64,000 nt of DNA from Harmothoe impar (taxonomy: Eukaryota; Annelida; Polychaeta; Phyllodocida; Polynoidae): the NCBI GenBank assembly GCA_947462335.1, contig OX381718.1:40020976-40084975 (forward strand), given 5' to 3'. Under the pieces are notes generated by a model that ran no database searches, was not told the DNA's origin, and saw only the letters and a list, made by a program, of their open reading frames with translations. The position numbers were made by a program, and so were the translations under genes. This document shows, one piece after another, positions 1 through 7,900 of the stretch. How positions within the stretch are numbered: position 1 is the stretch's first letter; the number at the start of each line of letters is the position of its first letter.

Positions 1-95
1 TGGACGGGGTGACCGTCCCTCCGCGCATATGTGCTGTACCGAACGGGGAGGAAACGTTCACGGCGAATTAGCCTGCGATACAAACGGGCGTCAGG
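1..95. other. Left flank of the polymerase gene
   Basis: Short non-coding lead-in. A small hairpin (GGACGG / CCGTCC) lies near the window edge. An in-frame TAG at 69-71 closes the polymerase frame upstream, so the ATG at 96 is the first Met of an isolated frame. No promoter is recognised; partner genes of a Polinton-type element, if any, would lie to the left of the window. Confidence 0.5.
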
Positions 96-3000
96 ATGCA
101 CGGGACTCGCGTGAGTGTAACAAACTTCAGGCTACCAACCGGCGAGTTGAGTGACGCTGTAGATACTATGCGTCGCATTCACTTGACACAAAGATTCAGA
201 TACAAAGTGGGTTTCTCGGTAGGCTTACTGTTACAACACAGAGAAGACAAGAGCAAACTGCGCTACTTCCACGCCTCCCAGAACAACGCAACTCTCATAC
301 AACCGCTCCCTACTGTAACTAATTCAGAAACTTTGGAAGAGCTCCTCTCAAAGATGCAAAACACCGTCGCTTGCGAGGAGGTACGGAAACTTTGCGACGC
401 TGACACCAAGTGGCACGTTCTTTTTCCTACCAATTTGAACATCTGCGTTTACATGGGACCGGGGGAATTCCCCATAGGCGGTAGGATCACTCAGGCCGGT
501 CGAGTTGGAAAGAGAAGCGGCGTGTTAGATTTTCCCAACAAGGACAACCTCTGCATCTTCCGCTGCATTTCCTTTCACTTATACAACACCAGCAAGCGCG
601 CTTCAGATTTGTTACGTCAGTTCTGTCCCGCTGCCACACCTGAATCCTTTCCGGGTCTGAACATCCGCGACTTACCCGCGTTAGAGAACTTGTTTGACGT
701 ACAAATAGCGGTTTACACCGCGTCGCGTCAAGTGCCGGGGCGGAAGTTGAGAAGACGCGTTACTCTGATCAGACCGCCTTCCAGAACTGTGGCCGCCCGA
801 GGTAAAGTCAACCTACACCTGACGGCGAAAGGCGGTTTGCACGTCTCTCTCGTCACGGACTTCAACGCGTACGCGGGCATATACGAATGTTGCAAGTGTA
901 AGGCGGCGTTCACCACCGAGTTCTTGCTGAAGAGACACAGGAACCAGCTTTCCTCTTGCCGACAAGTCAAGTTGCGCTACGTAGGTGGCATCTACCAAAA
1001 TTCGAGAACGATTTTCGAAGCGCTAGCAGACTTCTCCATTTTTCCCCCCGACGGACATTCCGGAATCTACCCTTACAAGATCGCCTTCGATTTCGAGGCT
1101 TTCTTCAGACCGTGCAAAGAACCGTCGACGGAGCACGTGTCCCTGCTGTGGGATCACGTCCCTTTGTCGGCTAGCGTCGCATCCGACTTTCCGGGGTGGG
1201 AGGGGCCCGTCTGCTTCGTCAGAGCGTCCGACGCAGATTCCAACCCCTTGTTGGACCGAGTTTTAAATCACATAAACGAGAACGCCAAAGCGATCGGGGA
1301 AGCTGTGCTAGAACTTTACCGACCGACGTTAGCGAAGTTAGATGCGGCGATAGGTGAAGCTCTCCTGCTGGAGGAGGCGACGTTCACCACCCCTTCTCCA
1401 GGCGGCTTCGCTGCGGCTCAGACCAGACACCCGTTAGTTCAACTGAAGAAGCGTCTTCTGAGATACATCCGTCAAGCTCCAGTGGTGGGCTTCAACTCGG
1501 GGCGTTACGACTTGAACCTGATCAAAATACGCCTTCACTCGTTCTTCGCCTCCGGAGACCGAAGAAACCAAGAATTCAGCGTCATAAAGAGAAGCAATCA
1601 ATACTTGGCGGTTTACACACAGCACACGGTTTTCTTGGACGTAGTCAACTATTTGGCACCCGGTTACAACTACGCGACCTATTTGCGAGCTTTCACCAGG
1701 AACGAAGAGAAAGGTCACTTTCCTTACGAATGGATGACGTCTACCAGGAAACTGGCAAACAGAACGCTGCCGCCGAGATCGGCTTTCGACAGCGAGCTGA
1801 CGGGCGTCAAAATGTCCGAATCCGACTACGCCGCATGTCAGAAAGTTTGGTCCGACGAGAAGATGCAAACTATGGAAGACTACTTGATCCACTACAACAA
1901 CAAAGACGTGAAACCTTTCATAGAAGCTCTGAAAAATCACGCTAAATTTTTCCAAGATCGCGGCATCGACATGTTGAAAGACGGAGTTTCTCTCGCCGGT
2001 TTGACTTTACGCTTCCTCTTCCAAAACCTAGAAGACGCGTTCACAACGTTTCCCCAGTTCGACGCCGTCCTCCACGCTCTGATCAAAGAGAATCTAGTCG
2101 GCGGTCCTTCCATCATCTTCCATAGATTTCACGAGAAGGGCACCACGCGGATAAGGGAGCACAAGTACGGCGAAGAAGCGAGACCGTGCCAACACATCCT
2201 AGGACTAGACGCTAACTCTCTGTACTTGCGCTGCATGAGCGAAGCGCACTGCACGGGCTATTACGCGGTGAGACGGCCCGAGACCGAGTTCAAGCCCGAA
2301 ATCAGGCAAAGAAACTCTCACAGCGCTTTGGAGTGGTTACGCTTCGTAGAGCACGACCGCGACGTGAAACTGCGCCACGCTCTGAACGGCGGCGAGATGG
2401 CGGTAGGCTGTCGGAGAATTCGCGTGGACGGATTTCACGCGGCCTCTAATACGGTTTTCCAGTTTCACGGGTGTTGGTTCCACGCTCACGAGTGCATACC
2501 GTCGCACCGATATCAGTGCGCTTCACTGAGAGAGGAGAGACGCGACAGAACGACCAGAGTAAGCGCTTACTTGAAAGCGTTAGGTTACAAGCTGGTCGTC
2601 GTGTGGGAGTGCGAATGGCGAGAGATGAAGCGTCGAGATGAGCGGGTCAAGGCCTCCCAACAACGCTGGAAGGTTGACGCTTTGAAAGTGTCTCGAAACG
2701 CGATGAGCGAGAGCGACATCCTTTCCGCTGTGAAAGAGGAGAAAATGTTCGGTTTAGTTCAAGTGGACATCACTACGCCGCCTCACCTACGAGAGTACTT
2801 CGAAGAAATGACCCCCGTTTTCAAGAACGCGACCGTTTCAAAATCGGACATAGGCCCTCACATGTCAGACTTTGCGCAGGAAGAAAAGCTGTTGAGCACG
2901 CCTCAGAGATGTCTGATAGGGAGTTACCACGGAAAAAATATTCTCTTGGGAACGCCGCTTCTCAAGTGGTATTTAGAGCACGGTTTGATAGTCACCAAAG

Positions 3001-3977
3001 TGCAGCTGGTGGTAGAATACCTACCTAAACGCTCCTTTGCCGGTTTCGCGGACGAAGTGACGGCGGCGCGAAGACGTGGCGACGTGAACGAGAACGAGAA
3101 AATTCTGTCAGACTGTTACAAGTTAATGGGAAACGCTACGTACGGTAAAACAATCTGCAACAAAGAAAAACACACGGCGGTGAGATACACTGACAGTCGG
3201 AAGTTCGAACTATTGGCCAATTCGTGGCGCTTCAAAAAGGCGTCCGAGTTGACTTCCGATCTGTTTGAAGTCGAACTACAACCGAAAACGGTCAAGAACA
3301 ACCTCCCTATTCAGATAGGGTTCATGGTATACCAGTACGCGAAGTTGAAAATGTTAGAGTTCACATACGACTTCTTGGATAGATTCGTCGATCGGCGCGA
3401 TTATGCCCTTTGTCAAATGGACACCGACAGTCTTTACATGGCTCTCAGCGGTGCCACGTTGGATGACCTAGTGAAACCTCGCCTGAGAGAGACGTACTTC
3501 AGAGAGAAACGAAAGTGGCTTCCGACAGCGGTGTGCGACGAGCACTTAGAGCTTTTCGTGAAGACAAAAACGGAAAGAGTGCGAGAATGGTGTGCGCCGC
3601 CCGGCGGATGTTGTGAGAGACGGTACCTTCACGATCTGAGAACTTCGGGGCTCATGAAAGCGGAGTGGGAAGGTGACGGGATCCTAAGTCTCAACCCTAA
3701 GACTTACATTTGCTACGATCGAGTCAGCGACACCGGTGAAAGAAAATCCAAAAAATGGAGTGCAAAAAGCGTACAGAAGAAACAAAACCCCCAAGAACCA
3801 GACGCCTTCTTGGATGTTCTTCGCCAACGAAAAACTCTCATTGCTGTAAATAGAAATTTCAAAGTGGTGCGAAACAAAATGGTCACCTACACCATAGAGA
3901 AAGACGGCGTGCGCTACTTGTATTATAAGCGTCGCGTGCATTCTGACGGTGTGACAACGAGTCCTTTAGAGATATGA
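96..3977 (+). CDS. Protein-primed-type family B DNA polymerase (Polinton/Maverick or adintovirus-like)
   Basis: One uninterrupted 1293-codon frame without introns. Seen: 3'-5' exonuclease motifs ExoI (DFE, about 332-334), ExoII (GFNSGRYDLN, 465-474) and ExoIII (YNNKD, 600-604); a GG motif (LVGGP, about 667-671); polymerase motif A (DANSLY, 705-710), motif B (KLMGNATYG, 1009-1017) and motif C (MDTDS, 1108-1112). All catalytic acidic residues are present. The N-terminal half has an OTU-like stretch (DNLCIFRC, 150-157; later LHV at 248-250) and a C2HC-type zinc element (C265, C268, H281, C288). Between motifs A and B, about 775-845, is a Vsr/PD-(D/E)xK-like segment (FHGCWFHAHEC, then VVWECEW). 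Family knowledge: such polymerases replicate linear DNA from a terminal protein in Polintons and related viruses. The stop is followed at once by an A-tract. No integrase, packaging ATPase or capsid gene is visible here. The family call is firm; the element type is inferred. Confidence 0.93.
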   Translation: MHGTRVSVTNFRLPTGELSDAVDTMRRIHLTQRFRYKVGFSVGLLLQHREDKSKLRYFHASQNNATLIQPLPTVTNSETLEELLSKMQNTVACEEVRKLCDADTKWHVLFPTNLNICVYMGPGEFPIGGRITQAGRVGKRSGVLDFPNKDNLCIFRCISFHLYNTSKRASDLLRQFCPAATPESFPGLNIRDLPALENLFDVQIAVYTASRQVPGRKLRRRVTLIRPPSRTVAARGKVNLHLTAKGGLHVSLVTDFNAYAGIYECCKCKAAFTTEFLLKRHRNQLSSCRQVKLRYVGGIYQNSRTIFEALADFSIFPPDGHSGIYPYKIAFDFEAFFRPCKEPSTEHVSLLWDHVPLSASVASDFPGWEGPVCFVRASDADSNPLLDRVLNHINENAKAIGEAVLELYRPTLAKLDAAIGEALLLEEATFTTPSPGGFAAAQTRHPLVQLKKRLLRYIRQAPVVGFNSGRYDLNLIKIRLHSFFASGDRRNQEFSVIKRSNQYLAVYTQHTVFLDVVNYLAPGYNYATYLRAFTRNEEKGHFPYEWMTSTRKLANRTLPPRSAFDSELTGVKMSESDYAACQKVWSDEKMQTMEDYLIHYNNKDVKPFIEALKNHAKFFQDRGIDMLKDGVSLAGLTLRFLFQNLEDAFTTFPQFDAVLHALIKENLVGGPSIIFHRFHEKGTTRIREHKYGEEARPCQHILGLDANSLYLRCMSEAHCTGYYAVRRPETEFKPEIRQRNSHSALEWLRFVEHDRDVKLRHALNGGEMAVGCRRIRVDGFHAASNTVFQFHGCWFHAHECIPSHRYQCASLREERRDRTTRVSAYLKALGYKLVVVWECEWREMKRRDERVKASQQRWKVDALKVSRNAMSESDILSAVKEEKMFGLVQVDITTPPHLREYFEEMTPVFKNATVSKSDIGPHMSDFAQEEKLLSTPQRCLIGSYHGKNILLGTPLLKWYLEHGLIVTKVQLVVEYLPKRSFAGFADEVTAARRRGDVNENEKILSDCYKLMGNATYGKTICNKEKHTAVRYTDSRKFELLANSWRFKKASELTSDLFEVELQPKTVKNNLPIQIGFMVYQYAKLKMLEFTYDFLDRFVDRRDYALCQMDTDSLYMALSGATLDDLVKPRLRETYFREKRKWLPTAVCDEHLELFVKTKTERVREWCAPPGGCCERRYLHDLRTSGLMKAEWEGDGILSLNPKTYICYDRVSDTGERKSKKWSAKSVQKKQNPQEPDAFLDVLRQRKTLIAVNRNFKVVRNKMVTYTIEKDGVRYLYYKRRVHSDGVTTSPLEI

Positions 3978-4072
3978 AAAAAAAAAAAAAAAAAATAAGC
4001 GTGTGCATCTTTTCAAAAATAGAGTGTTTATCAAGATTGAAAAAAAAAATAAAAAAAAATTAAAAGAAAATA
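3978..4072 (+). terminator. A-tracts and AATAAA-type polyadenylation region after the polymerase
   Basis: A run of A residues begins in the stop codon and reaches 3995. A second A-rich stretch at 4040-4070 contains AATAAA at 4048-4053. This fits a cleavage/polyadenylation signal for the upstream gene. The first A-run could also be a relic of a reverse-transcribed tail, but there is no target-site duplication to show that. Confidence 0.5.
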
Positions 4073-4140
4073 TTGTTGTGTTTTTATTATCATACGGCTT
4101 CTTTTACTAGTAAGTCGCGCAGTCTCTTAAAGCGTCACTC

Positions 4141-4585
4141 ATGTGACGACGTCGCTTCCAGTCACGGGATCCTAAACAAAAAAAAAACTTCTTCTTCTTC
4201 CGGTCACGTGATCAATCAGGTCGCTTCCGATTGGCCATTAAGTCGTGTGACGTCACTTCCGGTCACGTGACTCATCAGGTCACTTCCGATCACGTGATCC
4301 TAAATTAGGTCATATGACGTCACTTCCGGTCCCCTAAGTAGGTCAGTAGGTTACCCAGAATGCACCATCCCCTAAGTAGGTCACTTCCGGTCACCCAATG
4401 GAGGCCTCTGATTGGCTGCAGGGTTACCCAGAATGCACCGCTAATCCCCTAAGTAGGTCACTTCCGGTCACGTGACCAAATGGAGGCCTCTGATTGGCTA
4501 ACTAGGTCACGTGACGTCACCACTAATCCCCTAAGTAGGTCACTTCCGGTCACGTGACCAAATGGAGGCCTCTGATTGGCTGCAT
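4141..4585. promoter_or_regulatory. Dense array of CACGTG, TGACGTCA, CTTCCGG, ATTGG and CCCAGAATGC motifs
   Basis: Six CACGTG palindromes (4205, 4264, 4291, 4469, 4508, 4551), three TGACGTCA (4248, 4315, 4512), seven CTTCCG cores, four GATTGG (inverted CCAAT) and two CCCAGAATGCACC motifs fall within 445 bp. The last half is three diverged tandem copies (4370-4418, 4446-4499, 4529-4580) of a unit that joins CCCCTAAGTAGG, CTTCCGG, CACGTG and GATTGGCT. In animals these sequences match bHLH-ZIP, CREB/ATF, ETS, NF-Y and ZNF143-type sites. Whether it drives the polymerase, a lost gene or an element is not shown. Confidence 0.55.
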
Positions 4586-4643
4586 GTCGATTGAGTAATA
4601 AACAGTACTTAACTATAGTCCCGTTCCGATACATACTATACTA

Positions 4644-4856
4644 CTGATGCATAAATGCAGCCCTGGTGTGTTACCGGCCAGGGCTGCATTCATACATGAT
4701 GCGGACCCTATGGGGTCGATTCACCCCCGAATGGTTGGCATGCTCCATGAATGCAGCCCTTACTAGTTACTCGCTTTGACTGCATTTATATACCAAGATG
4801 ACCGAGGGGATAGCACATTGATGCACCCTGCTGCCCTTAAAGGGTTAAGGGGATAT
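4644..4856. repeat. THP palindrome copy 1 (family description here)
   Basis: First copy of the most frequent repeat in the window, named THP (three-hairpin palindrome) here. The consensus read across copies is: end AACCCTTTAAGGGCCGCAT, then TTTGTCGTCATGATGCATGA, hairpin 1 (TGCAGCCCTGGCGAG and complement), hairpin 2 (ATGCCGACCC...GGGTCGGCAT), hairpin 3 (like hairpin 1), then the inverted end CCTTAAAGGGTTA. Full length is about 240-270 bp. No coding capacity; it behaves like a MITE. This copy runs from hairpin 1 to the 3' end. Confidence 0.85.
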
Positions 4857-5110
4857 CATGGCATGAGGTGCTACATTCACAATGTGCATTGTCTTTGGTT
4901 TATTGACCTAGTATATGGAGGTCACTGTACACACAGTATTATAAAGGTACATGACTGCCCCTAATCCGTATGACGTAGGCAATAACATCCATCTCATTAC
5001 AAACTGGTGAGATGGGGGAGACTTATATAGGGGACTGCATTGAGTTGGGTTTGATTACCTGTTATTGTATAACGGCTCCAATATGGGAGACTAGTCTGCC
5101 ATGTGTAGTA
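4857..5110. other. Unassigned spacer
   Basis: Ordinary AT-rich sequence between two THP copies; no gene, repeat or site recognised. Confidence 0.4.
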
Positions 5111-5280
5111 ACCCTTTGGATGCTGCATTCATGCATCATGCCGAACCCACAGGGTTAATATACATTTTACATGCTCCCGATGTGTTGGCAGAATGCAGCG
5201 ATGCAGTGCTGGCAAGTTACTCATCGGCACTGCATTGGTGAATCACCTGCCGGCAAATGCAACATGCCGTCCCCTAAGAA
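5111..5280. repeat. THP palindrome copy 2
   Basis: Diverged copy: TGCATTCATGCATCATGCCG near 5126 and TGGCAAGTTACTCATCGGCA near 5210. The outer ends are eroded. Confidence 0.7.
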
Positions 5281-6119
5281 GTCTGAGGTGGTCAATTCCA
5301 CCGGCAACAGTTGATGTGGTACATTGGCTTGAATGTGGGTTACTCTGGGGCTGGGAGCTGAGTACCATGTACTGGGCTAACGTGTATCAATGACCACATG
5401 GATCAATACATTACATACCCCGGGGTAGAATAGCACTGTTTACTCTAAGCATGTAATGCTATTTCTGAGTTGTATCTCTCCTGTTTCTCCTGCCTCGTAC
5501 CTCTTATAGGGAGAGCAGGGCGGGGGGAAGGAGCAGGTATATAGTGAAAAGAGAGATGCCACTCCCTGGTCGACAAAATGATTTTGGTCAACCTTTTTGA
5601 GAAGTCTCTTTTTAAAAACATTCACTTGCGAAAAAACGGAAAAAAAGTGGCTGCGAAAGGGTGAGGAAGGGAGGGGGTGGAGGACCTGAGAGCGAGTGAC
5701 AAACATCTTTCGTCCTATAGAATAACTATTCATTTAGTGCGGCCTCGATCAGCTATACATATGTGGCACCATTTAACCCTAGGACTAGGAGGGAAACGGG
5801 TCTGGCAAGTCAATAGTAAAGGTGTACTTATTACAGGTACTCCATGCTTCGGCCCATAGCAGAAGTATATATGTGTACCTCCATCGTGTGCCATATATAA
5901 TGCTCTCAGGCCGTGAGGAAAATAGCAACGCACCACAACAGTGGGTTGTCTTAAAGGTGTGACACAACTAGTAGATGTGCCACCGTCTTGATTTTTATTC
6001 TTTAAAATTTCTTTTAACCTTTCTTTATTTCTTAATAATATTCATCAGCTTGCCAGGGTGATCCTAACCACGAGAACATGTGCTGATTATATATCTTACG
6101 CTAAAAAATCGAAATATTT
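5281..6119. other. Unassigned intergenic sequence
   Basis: No exon, RNA gene or repeat structure recognised. It has a purine-rich stretch near 5630-5690 and only short chance reading frames. Confidence 0.4.
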
Positions 6120-6275
6120 TCTAGGCCAATCTGGGTCTGGCCCAGTCTGAGTCTGGCCCAGTCTGAGTCTGGCCCAGTCTGCATGAGTCTGGCCCAGTCT
6201 GCATGAGTCTTGCCCCGTCTGCATGAGTCTTACCCCGTCTGCATGAGTTTGGCCCATTGTGCTTTTGGCCCATGC
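6120..6275. repeat. Minisatellite of GTCTGRGTCTGGCCCA units
   Basis: About eight 16-23-bp units built from AGTCTGGCCCAGTCTG with optional CATG. The same unit recurs at 8575-8705 inside SSUH2 intron 2. Chance frames on the minus strand here are repeat translations. Confidence 0.8.
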
Positions 6276-6425
6276 TGAGGTGTCCATAATCCAAAGAATA
6301 ACATATAATTGTGGCCTCCGCAGTATAGAGCACGTCTACAGTATTACATAATACTATTCCGTTTGCTTGCCAGCTGCTGGCCATATAGGCAAGGCTTCTA
6401 TATGACTAGGATGTCTCACTCGGTA

Positions 6426-7758
6426 GACTCCCCCCCCCCCCCATGAAAGTGGGCGACCTTGTGTGCTCAGCATTGAGAACTATAAAGAATAGAGGGTTTT
6501 AAGTGGTTCTCTTTGGTCTTTATCAGAGTGATACCAAATGAAAAGAATGAATTTTCTAGACCAAGAAATCCTGCTGAATCCAAATATTGTAGCCAAAACT
6601 ACTCAAAAATGAGGTTTGCTGATGCAAAGTATTAAAAAAATGTACAAAATAATGTTGAAAATGTTTGGAACAATATCTATATATAAACCTGTCAATCAAA
6701 ATCAGTACCTCAATCTACATATTCAAAATTGACCTACCCCTCAATCTGACAGGCACTCTTCCTGTGTACCATTCTACCTATCCTGCACACTGCCTATCAC
6801 CCAGCCTACCTATCCCTCATTGTGACTATCCTTCACTCTGCCTATTCGTCATGTTTAATCAGCATTATCAATCTTTTCAACTATGCCCATCTGCTAAACA
6901 TGACATTCCTCACCATGTCCACTCGATCTTGTACCTATCCTCAATTTTCCTATCACCCAGCCAACTTATCCTTCATTGCCTTCATTGTGAATAACCATCA
7001 CTCTGCCTATCCCTCATGTTTTATCTACATTCAATTTATCTGATCCCACATGGAGCTCAACATAACATGTCTACTATTTTTATTTATAAGTAAATTTCCC
7101 TCTCATCTAGATATGCAAATGCCTTGAGGGCTAGGGAGTGTGAGGGATGTGCAGGTTAAGCATGAGGGATATGCCAGGATAGGCACAATGAAGGATAAGT
7201 AGACTAGATGATAGGAAAATTAACTTATGCATAAGAATAGTAGACATGTTATGTTGAGCTCCATGTGGGATTGAATATAGATAAAGCATGAGGGATAGGT
7301 AGAGTGAGAGATATTCACAATGAGTGATAGGTAGGCTGGGTGATAGGAAAATTGAGGATAGGTATACATATATAAATTAGAGTGGACATGGTGAGGAATG
7401 TCATGTTTAGCAGATGGGCATAGTTAAAAAGATAGATAATGCTGATTAACTAACCATGAGGGATAGGCAGAGTGAAGGATATTCACAATGAGGGATAGGT
7501 AGGCTGGCTTGATAGGAAAAGTGAGGATAGGTACAAAATCGAGTGGAAATGGTGAAGAATGTCATGTTTAGTAGATAGGCATGATTAAAACAATTGATAA
7601 TGCTGATTAAACATGACAAATAGGCAGAGTGAGAGATTCCTTCTTTTCATTTGGTATTACTCTGATAAAGACCAAAGAGAACCACTTAAAACCCCCTATT
7701 CTTCATAGTTCTCAATGCTGAGCACACAAGGTCGCCCACTTTCAGGGGGGGGGGTAGA
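6426..7758. mobile_element. 1.3-kb foldback element with long inverted repeats
   Basis: The sequence at about 6430-6552 (C-run, then GTGGGCGACCTTGTGTGCTC, up to AAATGAAAAG) returns inverted at about 7640-7757, ending in a G-run: arms near 120 bp with few mismatches. The interior is also largely self-inverted, with a CTATCCCTCAT-type motif at 6770-7030 and ATGAGGGATAG-type at 7130-7620. No transposase is seen. It ends about 140 bp before the proposed SSUH2 start. Confidence 0.8.
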
Positions 7759-7900
7759 TGGGGGCAGGGGGGGTTGTCACATTATACCCATAGGCGAGGC
7801 TGTGAGTTGGACCTCCTACCCTATATGCTTCTTGATATAGGTGATATAGGTGATCTGGTCCATAACTGGACTCCAGCTCCTCAGTTCTCTCAACTCAGCC
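7759..7900 (+). promoter_or_regulatory. Putative SSUH2 promoter and 5' UTR interval
   Basis: The only unique sequence between the foldback element and the proposed ATG. No clear TATA box or initiator is seen, so promoter function rests on position alone. If exon 1 is wrong, the true start lies further upstream. Confidence 0.25.

Noticed and set aside
1..4072. Terminal inverted repeat of a complete Polinton in the window
   Set aside because: No inverted partner of the 4.0-4.6 kb sequence or 6-bp duplication could be found, and other Polinton genes are absent from the window.
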